Below, in pieces: positions 43,836-58,447 of a stretch of 64,000 nucleotides of DNA (within the stretch, counting starts at the first letter, position 1; every line of letters starts with the position of its first letter). The notes beneath the pieces were generated by a model, which was given only the letters and a program-made list of their open reading frames with translations, was not told the DNA's origin and did not search any database. The position numbers were made by a program, and so were the translations under genes. The stretch spans positions 586,001 to 650,000 of the forward strand of contig JAXIVH010000098.1 of the NCBI GenBank assembly GCA_036785325.1, in the 5' to 3' direction. Origin of the DNA: Urophycis tenuis. Its lineage: Eukaryota; Chordata; Actinopteri; Gadiformes; Phycidae.

Positions 43836-46396
43836 TGTATAATGTAATGAGCCAAATGGGCCAAAAAACACCATTCATCAAGTGTTTCTTCATTATACTG
43901 ACTCCATTCCCTGTTGAAGAATTGTGTATGCATGGGTCCTTGATTTCACAACATGCATGTATAGACTTCCAGACCGAAATGTGTACCTTCCAAAACCACA
44001 CACCTCTTTTTCTTTGAGATTTCAGCTTTTGTGACTTTTGTGACTTCTTTCTCTCTCTGTATTTCCCGTTGAGGAAATGTGTTGCTTTGATGTGGCATAC
44101 CCCCATTTGTAGTGGCTATCTCATATATCACACAATAACCTGAATAGGTGGATTAACACCAAAGGGTCTTTCAAAAAGTTTCTTTGTCATAAATCTGTTA
44201 GTGACAGTGTATTAAATTGGGATTAATTGCCCCTTTTATTGTAGGGATTGTTGCCATAATGACCGTCAAAGCTCCGCCCAGCAATAACCCTGCTTCTTAG
44301 CATAGCCTGCTGTGACCATCCAACCTACTATCACACTACCACCTCAAATGACTCCATGTGGATGCCGTTTATGCTGTTCTAATCCAATAGGATATCTGAG
44401 AAGCTGTCAATTCCACCCTCATCATTCTATATTCAATTAGACTCATAACATGAGCATATCTACAGTATGTCCAGGGTTCTAGATTCCCAAGGTCCAATGT
44501 TCTATGGGTCCTGTGTTCCCAGAGTCCTATGTTCCCCAGTTCAATACTGTGTTAACACACAATAACCCTCCTTTTGTGTTCAGGACAAATTTGATCCGTC
44601 TCAAGTTAAAATATTTCATAGATATTTCAAATAAGTAATGGGTAAAAGGCTTTTTATCCCACATTTACTTGCCACTGTTCTATTGTAACAAACTCACTAA
44701 CAGTCTTAATAACTGTCTTAAATGTCAGTCAAGGCTAAAGAAAGAAAAAGGCTAACTATAGATAAATTAAGAAAAAATACACTGAAGGCAAAAACAAACT
44801 GGATTAAATTAGCCAATTAATTAAATTAGTATGTTATCTAATGTGATGATCATTTAGAAGACAGTAGGGTCGACCTTTCATTGGAGGATGGGTGTGCTAC
44901 CACAGCATTGCTTTGTTTCTAGATGAAAAGGCTAGTTCTAAGCTTAAGTTATACAATGTTTTTTGAGGTGCGGGTATAAATATATGATAAGATTGATATA
45001 TATGTATGATATGATTATTCAATGATCAGTGGATGATGGGTCTGGAGTGAGAAATGGTGTGACACCCTTAGTTTTGACCCATAAATGATAGAAATGTTAT
45101 TTTAGTGAATATGAGTGAATTATGCCTTGAACTTGAACTTGCTGTCTTTGGCTTTACTGTCCAAAAACAATGTTGTAGGCCTGCAGAAGATAAAAGATGA
45201 ACAGAACTTGAAGCTTCACTAAGGAAAAACTATTTTTAGTAGTCTCATTCTGCTAGTAGTCTCAAAGATAGTGGACTTTGGATCTACAACTGAGACCAAC
45301 CCTGTTCCAACAGTAAATGAATGACTTTAAATAGCTCCCTTTCTTTCCAAGTGGAAATCACTTGTCATTTAGAGTATTTGTGCTTGTTTGGCTCTTGAAC
45401 TCCCGGATATTATGGAGAAAGAAAGCTCACCGCAAATCTAATCCCGCAGTAAATTTTTCCGCAGGCAAAGATCGGTCAAACATCCTGCTGCCATTAAAAG
45501 GGCAGGTGACTCCATTCAGCGGATGCCATAGTAAAGGGCTTTCACTGTGCTCAAATGAAAGGATATATGATACAAAAAGCTGTCTTAACATGTTACCGCC
45601 ACTGCTGGAACAAGCCCTACTAGCCCGGAGGCCAAGGGTATCCCTTCTCAATATAAACAGAGTAGGGTGTCCCATGAAAAGAACATTTCATCACTTACTA
45701 ATGCCTCTGTTGTTAGGGAGTTCCTGTTTGTCGGTAGAACAGTCTGCTATTCCCGACTGTGCGTGTGTGTGTGTGTCGGTGCGAGAAGTAAGTGATTCTA
45801 ATAAGAGTAAACAGATGGGCCCAAACTCATGTGTATTTGATTCTTTATTGTTTCATCAACTATTTAGCAATCAGATTATGACAGCTAATAGAAATATCAA
45901 AAATAAGAAAAACTTCAGATGTACCATATACATATAAAAAAATAAATTACATTGTTGAAGGAATCAGATTCAAAAAGATTCACAAAAGTAACATGATAAT
46001 TGTCCCCCTCTCCCTCTTAATACAATTATTTACTTTACACTTAAACTACATATGTAACTACTGTAATGTAACAAACATTTGAAAACTTTTTCAAACGTCA
46101 ACCGGGTACATTTTCAATTACTTAGCTGGTTACATCATGAATATTCTTTCATTCTTTCATTATTATTTGTTTTCCTACACACCTGACATTTTGCATAGGG
46201 GACAATGTCAAATGTCAACACCAGGCACTGAGGTTGTCCTGTCTGTCCGCTGAAGTCATTTTCAGTGAAGTGACCTCTAAAAGACTATTTACAACATTGT
46301 ACTTTTCCGTGGGTTGATGTGTGCATGTGAATGTGAGTGTTCACCATGTGTTGGGACCGTGGGAGGAAAGTGGTGGCTGCAGGACACTCAGTGGCT
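43835..46396. other. Intergenic and sostdc1 3' UTR region
   Basis: TTTATT at 45844-45849 is an AATAAA signal in the minus sense about 550 nt after the sostdc1 stop, a plausible 3' end for that transcript. Open frames here show no known domain. Confidence 0.4.
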
Positions 46397-47538
46397 CTAC
46401 CTCCCAGCCTGATTCTCAGGGGGTCCTATCGTGGTCTCCTGCTCTTTCCTCCGCTTGGAGCCATGGGACGCGGGGTCCGAAGCCTCCGACGGCGCGGCCT
46501 GCTCCTTGGGCTGATGACGCTCCGACTGGTTCTGCTGCCTGGAGTAGCGCTTGCACTTGCAGGACGTCACCACCGTTATCCGGTAGGTCCTGGAGCTGCC
46601 GTCCTGGCACTGGAGGCGAATGCGCTGGGTGCGGGTGCGGTCGATGACGCAGCGCCACTCCTGGGCCTCCCTGCGGCTCCAGTAGCGGCCGGTGTGACTG
46701 CTGCCGATCCAGTTGGGCAGCAGGTGTGCAGGCAGGCACTCCCCCGCACACACCAGCTCCTTGACGGGGTTGAGGCTGGTGCACTGCCCGTCCGAGATGT
46801 ACTTGGTGGAACGGAGCTCCCTGCAACCCACCTGGCTCTGCTCTAGACCTGACACAGGACTTGGCATTATACACAACATCTCTTTTATGCGACATTGTTC
46901 TTCTAAAAACAAACTTTTACTGACTACTATTTTCAAGCACCCTGACATAGAGGCATTAGTGTTTCTTTATATTGAATTAATTCTCAAAATAACAATATCA
47001 ATATCTAATGAATGGATAGAATACACACCATTATAGTATTAAAATACACTTTAGAATTTACCTAAACGTATTGTATATCAATTGTAAAAGTGTATATATA
47101 AGTATTATAGCCTATGCTGTATCTTGTTGTATTGTATCCTCGTGTAGGCCTATATGGATTACTCTTGTAGGCTACTGCGATCATTTCCGGACCTCTTCAA
47201 TAAATAAATAAAAATAGGAATAGGCATTTTTTCTATTGTTCCTATTGGACCTACATGCATTTCCTTCACAACGTTTAATGGTATTAGGTTACGATTAGGT
47301 ATACATTGTATGAATCCCAAAATATGTTTGTCTTACCTTCGCGTGGAGACTCCAGTAATCTCCCGCCGTTTTGCGCGCGGTTTAAAGACTCATTACTCGG
47401 GACCTCCGCGATGTCGTCAAACAGATGACCCTCTTGACCCTCTAGCAGCTCGGTGGCATCGTTCTTGACGCTTTGCCCTTTCCCAAAAAGTATGATGAAA
47501 AAAAATAGATGGTGCCATTCGCACTTGGGATGTGGCAT
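46397..47538 (-). CDS. sostdc1: Sclerostin domain-containing protein 1 (SOSTDC1/WISE/ectodin), complete
   Basis: SOSTDC1 is a secreted cystine-knot antagonist of BMPs that also modulates Wnt signalling through LRP5/6. Two exons, 47337-47538 and 46397-46848, join in phase 1 to give 217 aa. A hydrophobic signal segment (HHLFFFIILF, residues 9-18) is followed by the family motif KNDATELLEG. The knot has eight cysteines at 76, 90, 101, 105, 134, 148, 164 and 166, with VGCRELRSTKYISDGQC, LVCAGECLP, EWRCVIDRTRTQRI and TSCKCKRY. Possible N-glycosylation sites are NES (49-51) and NQS (174-176). The tail is basic (GSKRRKEQ). The single-intron structure and length agree with the family. It sits between meox2 and ankmy2 on the same strand as both. 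Confidence 0.96.
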
Positions 47539-50206
<2,668 letters not shown>

Positions 50207-52809
50207 CTAGAGCCGCGGCTGCTGGTCCTCTCGCTCACACTTGGGTCCCTGGGCCGAGGTGGAGGGACAGCCTAGCAGCTCTGCAGGGCACCCCCCTGCA
50301 GCAGCCACCTTCTCCGCCCGCATGCATAATTCCTGCAGGAAGTTGGCCGTCTCTCTCACAAGGTCACTCTCATCATCTGCCAGAGCACAGAGAGATGTTA
50401 AAGAGACACATTTTTGCCCTCATTCTTTTCATGATATTGAATTTCAACAAATCTGCAACGACCCATCATCCACAGCGACTAGGCTACAACACAGCTAGGC
50501 TCATAGCATCCACTTGCCATTTACAGTATATGTGCTCCAGGGTGCGCTATGTGTCAAGATAACATCAGAAAACAATCAATGCATGAAGTCTGATTTTTGA
50601 GTGAAAGTCGTAAGTTGATGCAAACATGCACATTTTTGGACTGAACACAGGCACCTTCAATGGATTATTAAGACAGTGTTTCCAAGACGAATACAAATCC
50701 TTACGGAGTGGTGTGTTCCATACCTACAACAATTGTGTGATTCTACTGCCATTTAAAAGAGTTACAAATCATTTATATATCTCATTTTCCCCTAGTAAGC
50801 CCCAAATTTACAAATTGGTGGTCAGATCAATAACTGTAATTTTTTTACGAGCAGCAATGGGGGTACGGTACTGCATGTTTCATCACCAGAAGAGGTGAAG
50901 AAGAGGTCTAGAATAAATTGTAATGCTTGGATTTACACTCTTGTACCACTATTATAGTTATTTGATTCTCTGTCATCAATCGAGTACCACCCTTATCTTA
51001 TCTTATACAACTGCATGGTTTCTTCTAAAGACTAAACGGAAATTAAAACATTTTGAAACCTGATGAACACCTTTGAGCTCTTTCAGCCTCGGAGTGTCCT
51101 GGTCCTGGCTGGGGCCCTGCTCCTGAAACGCACCACACATCTTCTTATGGGCAAACCAGTGGAGCCTCTGGCACGTCAGGCTGCAGTACGTCACCTTCAG
51201 GAAGACATGGACGGCCGGGGGAGACTTAAAACATCGCTTGATTTGTGGATCGTCAGTAGCACTATTGAAAATGACATTTTAAATTGACATGTAGTCATTT
51301 AGAAGATGCTTTCTTCCAAAGTTGCTTTACAAGTGAGCCTGATGATAATCAAAGCATACAATGTTACAAAATGAGTAAAAGTGCAACATGACCTAGTTGT
51401 AGCCTGAACTGGCACAGAAAAAACATCGGTTTACATGGAAATAATGACAAAATGAGGTAAGAGGTGTCAAATGGGTTGAAACGTTGGCTTACTGCTTTGC
51501 AAAGGGAACACCTTTTCTCGGCTCCCTTCTCTCCACAAGTGATGCAGTAGTCTGCGTCAGCGAAGGCCATCTGCCCCGTCAGAGCTTGGATTAGTACTGA
51601 GAAAGCTGTCGGGTCATTTCCCTAGAAACACAACAACAGGTGGTTTAACAGTTGCAAAAACAATCTCTACCCATCTAAACTGGATCAAAGTGATAGTTGT
51701 GCACATAAATAATAATCAACACAAATGTTATATATATATATATGTTATATATATATGTTAGCATTAAAAGCATGATTAATATAACAATTAGTTATGAAAC
51801 ATGCATGTATTAACTTGGTCTGTTATATGTTCAAATTCATAATTGTGTGCAGGTAGGTATGGGTTAATGGCTTTCCATTAGCTGCTTCCGTTGACTTGCA
51901 GAGATACAGCAGTCTAGCCCTTGTTCATGTGAGCTGAAAATACTTGTAATTACTTTCCAATTTGTAACATTTCAATTGTGTTTTGAATAGTCACTTATTT
52001 AAAACAAGTGCGACAACACAAAGAGATTGTAGTTTGTCTACAAACACAGATAATTCAGCACTATCGCTGTGATTATCAGCTGTACTGCGTCACAGGTAGG
52101 TGACCTTTGACATAGACTACCAAACCAGAAGCACCTGATGATGTAATTGTGCCAGCTGCCTATCACAGTTAGCCTGATAACCACAACACTGAAGATAGTG
52201 CCAGATTATTGGTGTGTTTGTAGCCAAACTTCAATCATGTTGTGTTGTTACTTGTTATTACTATACTATATAGAATACTATAATATACTAGAATAAGTTG
52301 GAAATATTTGGGAAAGTAATTCCAACTGTATTCCCCTAGCATGAACAGGGGTTAGGCTAGTCTACAAGTCAGTAGAAACTGCTTACCCAGCGACCTTCTG
52401 GATATGTCAGTGCCCTTCTGGATGCACAGTGATGATTTTGGAATAAAACTACTCATCATCTGAGTAAGATGGGCAGACGCCAACTTACAGATGTACAGGT
52501 ATCCCTTTAAGTACCCTTAAAGGGTGATAATAAGGAATCACTATGCACCTTAAAACACATCTCTGTTTAGTCTGGCTGTTCAAAAGCACAACATAACAAA
52601 CATTGTGTTAAGGTTTACTCACAATCTCTACTGGTGCAATGCTCTTCACCAGTTGCTGCAGCAGCGTTGCTTCACAATAAGGGAACTTCCTGATGCAGTC
52701 GCGAATAAACTTCTCCTGGTTCTGTGGGAAGCCGTCACTGTCTCTGCCCTTCAGCAGACTGACACATTGTAGCAAGTATGAAGGCAGTTAATAGAACACA
52801 CACAACATA

Positions 52810-52846
<37 letters not shown>

Positions 52847-55800
52847 CTTTTGACTCTGATAGACTGTCATGTTAACTAATATAATAAAACAGTTTAATAA
52901 AGTCGCATTATTTACTTGAGAGAATAAAATGTTTGTATTTTATGTCTTATTATTTCACTGATGGCTTTTCCTGAACTCTTTCACTGAAGAATGATTTCTA
53001 CCTGACCTAATCTTCGGTCTTTCAAGGTCTTTGTAAAAACATTTATGTTACAAGAGCCAAGGGTGGGTGTCCGTATGGTTGTATTTGTGTTCATGTGTGT
53101 GGTGTAGTCTATATTTAATTTTATTTGTATTTTATTATTGTTTTGTTAGTTTTTGTTCTGCTGGCAGTTCAATATTTCCTTTCTACCGTTTGCTTTTGTG
53201 ATTTATTCATAAAATGTAAAAATACTAACTGCACTTAAATCTGTGCCATTGCTATTCGTGTGTTCTGTTCAACAACAAAACACAAATACAATTCAGAGTC
53301 GACAGGGAAGCACGTGGAGGAGAAGAGCCTGCCTGGTGACCAGGGCGTCCAGGTTGTCGTCTCGCTCTCGGAGGTGTGCCAGGCACCGCTGCAGCACGCA
53401 GCTGATGTAGTGCATCTTCATGGCCAGCACCTCGTTCATGTCCTGCTGCCTCACGCACTGCTCACACAGCAGGTCCATCACGCTGTAGCACTTCTCCAGC
53501 GCGCCCACGTCCACCAGCAGGGGGTTCTCCTTCACCAGCATCACCATCTGACAAAAGATACAAATACAAGGAAAGGGTTTTATATATTTTTTCCTTTCTT
53601 TTTGAATAAATTGTATATTTACAGTGGGACGGACCTCTGTGCTCAAATTTAATTTGTTCCAAAAGGCTGTTGGAGTTGTTAATTGTAAGACAAATCTTCC
53701 CATAAGAATTAATGTAAAACTGATTAAACTGTTCCAGAGTTCCAGATAATTGCATATCGCACCTTCACACCTTTGTCATTTCTTTAATCCATAAAGCAAA
53801 GCAATATCACACACACGCATCCCGTTGTCATGCTTCGACATGATTTCCTTCTTCAACTCAATCGTTGTCCGCACTATCTTCCGCTTTTCCTTAGCACAAG
53901 CACTCCTTCAGGTAGGGATGTAGCTGCAACTCAGGCCTGTTTTTTATTTCGGGTGGCATTTGATTGTCAAAAGTTTCTATTTTAAACCTCAGGCACCGCG
54001 TCACTCAGAGCAGCGGTTTTCCTGTGGCCCGTCAGGCCATAAACAATGGATTGAATAAACGTTCTTATGGACACTAATAATGTCTTATTGGTAATCCCAT
54101 GTTATTGGAGTGGGTGCTTGGTTGTTGTGCGATGTGTCATGATTATGTGAGGGGGTTCAGGACCTTAACATGACACGGGGATGTTTTTAATGCAAATGAC
54201 AGTAGCATATTCACCTATTTGTCAAATTAAATATGTATTTATACTACTATCTGCTGATAATACTGAGTCTGCTGCCCTCTAGAGGTTGAACTCAGTCTAT
54301 CCTGGTACACTGCAGTGTAATGAACTGTAGAGGCTACAACGTGTTCATCTCATGGACTGATTGAAATGTTTCTGACCTGGATGGAAGAAAATCTATTATT
54401 TATGATAGATTATGTATCGATTGTACTGCACTATAGTGGCTTGAAATAAGATCTAAAATGAAAGAATGTTTACGTACTTTTTCAATGTCAAAACCTGTAG
54501 TCCTACTATTTCAATCATAAATGGTGACCGCAACCCTTGAGCTGCGAGGACAGGGGGAGAAAAAGCACCTTCACAGGGTTGAGGTTGGTGGTCATGATGA
54601 TCTTATGAAGCGGTGCCACCAGCTTGGGGGGCAACTTGGGTTCACTCTCCTGCCCCTGAGGTCTGGTGTAGTAGTCCAACCTCGCCCGGGGAAAGAAGTT
54701 ATTGATGACGGTCACACAGTCATGCTGGCCTGCAACGAGAGTGGTTAACTGGGAGGGTGTTCTAACAACCTCGATCAAGGATGTTGATCAAATGGGATTT
54801 TTTGAATTTGATTTAGCTATTATTCACATAACATTCAAACCTTCTGACAAATGTACTTATTGTAAGTCGCTTTGGACAAAAGCATCTGCTAAAATGCCCT
54901 AAATGTAAATGGAAACATTTTCAGATTAATCCTGTCTGAACATTTATAGCCCTTTATTCTATATTAGGCAACATTATAACACATCAAATTGAATTGAAAT
55001 GCACTACCCCGCTGCCTCCAAAATAATTAAAACAGAGGGAACACCCACACATATCAAACATATGCTTTTGATCACAGCAATTTGCATTCGGGGGCACAAA
55101 CATGCATGGTGGCTCACCAACGAATGCGGCCATCTGAGCAGCTGTTCGCCCCACAGAGTTGACCAGGTCGGTCTCGGCGCCCGCATCCAGCATCATCGTG
55201 GTGATGTCAGTTTTCCCTGAGAACAACGTGCAGCGTATGAGAATGAGTACCAGTTCTCCTTAGGATCTAGTGTATTCCCCTTTCTATGAATACAATTGTA
55301 TTACAAACGTTTGTACATTACATTCATGTTTGACAGATCTTTCCATGATCTGACGAGTAAGATTTCAAAAGAAGACAAGAATTAACAAAGAAGTTGCACA
55401 CATTATCAACATGATGTGCAAGACATACCAGACAGGCCAGCAAACATGAGTGCAGTGTATCCGTATTCATGCTGGTTGCAGTTCACATCGGCCCCGTGTC
55501 GCAGCAGCAACTGACACATATGGGCTTTCCCCTTGTACGCAGCATGCATTAATGGTGTCATGCCATACTGGATAGAGGCAAGAGAGAGGAGGGATTTGCA
55601 GTATTTATTTCACATTAAAATGAATGATCAACACCGGTTCATTGTACCTTTAGTTTGCAGACTAGGTGGACAGTTGTCTACGAACATATAGTATGTTGTG
55701 GTCAACATGGTCTCACAGGAATCCGTGAAATAGCCACGGACGCTTAACTCAAAATCCGTGGTGGGCCCACGGAATCAAGGAAATTTCCGTGAAACTCACA

Positions 55801-57500
55801 GAAATGGATGAGATGAGATGGATGAGAACGTTATAGACACAAACGAGCAAAAAAACTCAAATATGCAGTCCTGAAACTACGTTAATTATTCAATTTTAAT
55901 GTAGCCCAAAGTTATAAAAGTCAGTTGATTTGAATGTCATTAACTTGCATTGGAGCAAAATCCGTGTGAGTTTCACGGAAATTTCAGTGATTCCGTGGGC
56001 CCACCACTGATTTTGAGTTAAGCGTCCGTGGCTATTTCACTGATTCCTGTGAGACCAGGTTGGTTGTGGTGTTCCTCACATCTAGAGTGGTCAATTACAA
56101 AAAGCCTTCTACTTCTATAAAGCTGCTCAAACAGAGGAGACACCAGAACAGACACAGGGGTCGATTGTACATTATACAGTATATCTTCAACAACACAGCT
56201 TGACATTTCTGAGAATGTCTTTCATGCGTTGTGCACATTACCATTACACACCCTTTCACTTGCACAGATAAAACACAAAATTACATTTTCACATAAATCT
56301 GTAATTACAGGCCCCTAGGGCTCAACGGCTATGTATGTACTAGTAAATAAATCAGAATATAATCTAGTGGATATTTTACCAAAAATCTAACTTAAATTTA
56401 GCGTAGTGTAATATTAGCCTCAAGATGTGTCAATGTATTGAGGCTGAGCAATGGCTGGTAGTTCTGTTAACCACACCTGTTCTTGATGGAGAAAAGGTCC
56501 TTCAAAGACAAAGGAATTCAAATGGGCTATACCATTGAGTGGCGTGGCACCATTATCCAACACTGCTTCTGCCTCTCCACAGTCAATTCCATATGTCTCT
56601 CCACAACAAGAAGCAACATATGCTATCTCCCATAATGGTTACATCACACATTATTCACCCTTTCAGAAAACTGTCTGTCATTATGTGATTACTAGAGTTT
56701 TATTTTGGTCACTTTTCCTTCAGGGTATCTCAATTAACTCAATGTCAATGTCAGTAGATTATTTAGTGGAATTAGTTTTTTTTTAATGAGGAAGAGGAGA
56801 GTTTTCTCATGATGTCCATGTTGTTGTTCATCTGGGCTGCTAAGTAGGTGAGAAAAGAGTAGAAATAGTTTTTCCAGAAGTGAAAATGAGTTGTATATGA
56901 ATATATAATAAACAAATGAATAAATAAATAACAAATACATAATATAAACTAGGATACCTCATCCAAGCAGTTGACTCGCATATCTTGGTTGGCTAGTAGC
57001 TTTTCAGCCTCCTGCACATCACCTGAAGAAAGGACATTGTAGGTGGACAACTAATTCTTCAGTTCTAAATATTTCATGTTTATCATACAAATCTGAAGAA
57101 CATTAAGCAAGTAACATTGAACATTAAATTGATCCTAATGAACATAACACATTAATGCTAAATAATGAAGAAAAAACATATTGAAGTAACATATTATTAT
57201 ATATGTAATTACTACAATATATATACATACATATATACATATATATATATACAATATAATATAACTAATGATACAGAACCGACTAAAATAAGAACAAATT
57301 TTAGTATTTCATTACACTATGACTTCATATAACTAACTAATTTCATCACTATAACTACACAATAACTAATGCAGTGAAAGCTGGAAAACATTGTAATCCA
57401 AAGCCAGACAATATTATTCAAGATTATACTCACCAGCAGAGATAACTTCTAATATTTTCCTCTCAGATGCTGAAAGATCCCCCTTTTTAGGTGCAGCCAT
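50207..57500 (-). CDS. ankmy2: Ankyrin repeat and MYND domain-containing protein 2, complete coding region
   Basis: ANKMY2 is an ankyrin/MYND adaptor linked to FKBP8 and to ciliary Hedgehog/adenylyl-cyclase control. Ten exons close in frame to 434 aa: 57434-57500, 56958-57022, 55429-55567, 55118-55216, 54569-54729, 53333-53547, 52623-52758, 51493-51621, 51071-51194, 50207-50376. It starts MAAPKKGDLSASERKILEVI. Ankyrin repeats lie at about residues 20-125 (YGMTPLMHAAYKGK, HGADVNCNQ, MLDAGAETDLVNSVGRTAAQ). The MYND finger at 320-357 has CITC, CSLC, YCSLTC and H353/C357. The middle contains MVMLVKENPLL and HYISCVLQRCL. The C-terminus is shorter and less acidic than I recall in mammals. Intron 6 needs a GC donor (ACCAG|GCAGGC). 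A TE foldback sits in intron 2. Confidence 0.96.
51287..51345 (-). repeat. Common teleost repeat tail fragment
   Basis: CATTTAGAAGATGCTTTCTT and GTTGCTTTACAAGTGAG match, with decay, the widespread ACATTTAGCAGACGCTTTTA / GCGACTTACA unit. Opposite-orientation copies are at 32205 and 54838. Confidence 0.45.
51880..52384. repeat. Large imperfect palindrome in ankmy2 intron 7
   Basis: The two halves of this 0.5-kb stretch are inverted copies. Matching landmarks are AGCTGCTTCCGTTGACTTG / AAGCAGTTTCTACTGACTTG, CCCTTGTTCATG / CCCCTGTTCATG, AATTACTTTCC in both, and CTACAAACACA in both. The centre is near 52130. It is probably a foldback element or an inverted pair of insertions. Confidence 0.75.
52807..52845 (+). 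repeat. (AC)n microsatellite
   Basis: Dinucleotide run in ankmy2 intron 6, next to the exon 7 acceptor side. Confidence 0.9.
53630..54060. repeat. Decayed interspersed repeat in ankmy2 intron 5
   Basis: Phrases such as CCATAAGAATTAATGTAAAA and CTGATTAAACTGTTCCAGAG resemble an old DNA-transposon-derived fish repeat. The boundaries are unclear. Confidence 0.3.
54838..54910 (+). repeat. Common teleost repeat tail
   Basis: TTCTGACAAATGTACTTATT, GTAAGTCGCTTTGGACAAAA and GCATCTGCTAAAATG form the widespread fish tail unit. A related copy is at 32215-32310. Confidence 0.6.
55708..56057. mobile_element. Foldback MITE in ankmy2 intron 2
   Basis: The ends TGGTCTCACAGGAATC and GATTCCTGTGAGACCA are inverted. 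The arms extend about 95 bp, including AGCCACGGACGCTTAACTCA, GTGGTGGGCCCACGGAATCA and TTTCCGTGAAACTCACA on both sides. There is no coding capacity. Confidence 0.88.
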
Positions 57501-57801
57501 GGTATGTTTGAGGTAGGCTTTGTTTTAATGCTGAATTGCAAAGACTTTGCCAAGGTATATATGTCTTTGAGCTTGTCTCAACACTATTGGTACATGGCAC
57601 AGGTATGTTTATAAACTGGAGACAGGAGAAATCTTTCTCTTGCAGAGATTGGTCCACATTGGAATATACCATTGTAAAAAGGGGGGAGGTGAAGTCCATA
57701 TAGGCATGAGGATATTATCAGAGCTTTTCTTGTAGACAGAGCGATGCCATTCCCATTAACTATGATGTACCAGGCACAAGCCTGGCAGTACCTGACCAGC
57801 T

Positions 57802-57894
57802 GGCTGAAAAGCTACTAGCCAACCAAGATATGGGAGTCAACTGCTTGGATGAGGTATTATATTATGTATTTGTTATTTATTTATTAATTTGTTT
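57802..57894 (+). pseudogene. Inverted partial copy of ankmy2 exon 2 and intron 2
   Basis: This + strand segment reads GGCTGAAAAGCTACTAGCCA, then ACCAAGATATGGGAGTCAAC, and continues into TATGTATTTGTTATTTATTT. It is the reverse complement of about 56910-57009: most of ankmy2 exon 2 plus its donor and the first 40 bases of intron 2. One coding difference is visible (ATGCGA to ATGGGA, Arg to Gly). The copy also lacks a few bases just after the donor. It lies about 300 bp upstream of the ankmy2 start codon in the opposite orientation. Confidence 0.9.
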
Positions 57895-58329
57895 GATGAC
57901 GGCCAGACAGTGTAGAATGCATGGGGGTGAATGGTAAATCCACTAGCACTGAGGCATATATTCAAGATTCAAATTAATATTAACATCATCACAAAATTAA
58001 CATGAGGGCACGTTAATTTGATGGAAAATCCCCATTGACACTCATTCCCTCTTTCTTGCCTTTGCTCAATAAACCCTTTTCACAGAGGTGCCATCATAGG
58101 ACTAACAGAGGTGTTGCTTTTAGCACTGTCACACTTTTTACTATCAACTAGTTCCCTCGCCTTGAGCTACCAAGATTATGAGCAAATAAGCAAATCCTTT
58201 CAGATCTCTGTACCCATTCACATATGACGCTATGCAGGAAATTTTCTAAAACATTGCAGGGTACATGTGGTAAAGGATGTACACATTTTTCACACACTTT
58301 TCTACTTTTATACTTTTTTACTTTTTTAC

Positions 58330-58447
58330 TTACTTATATTTTTAATACTGTTTTTTCCCTTGCACCAATTGCACCAAGTCGAATTCCTTGTAGGTGTAAA
58401 CCTACTTGGCAATAAACTTGATTCTGATTCTGATTCTGATTCTGACA
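58330..58447 (+). repeat. L2-type LINE 3' tail
   Basis: CTACTTGGCAATAAACTTGA is followed by four or more ATTCTG units, the standard fish L2 3' end. Confidence 0.7.

Noticed and set aside
43744..44106. Poly-Asp / poly-Ser open frames
   Set aside because: They come from the (ATC)n repeat, and no domain or splice context supports a gene.
46416..46895. Alternative 159-codon minus frame and two plus frames over sostdc1
   Set aside because: They are out-of-frame shadows of the GC-rich cystine-knot exon, which has the right motifs in another frame.
53252..53332. Continuation of ankmy2 exon 6 to a stop (QALLLHVLPCRL)
   Set aside because: It would truncate the protein before the MYND finger. Exons 7-10 join in frame through a GC donor at 53333. 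It could exist as a retained-intron isoform.
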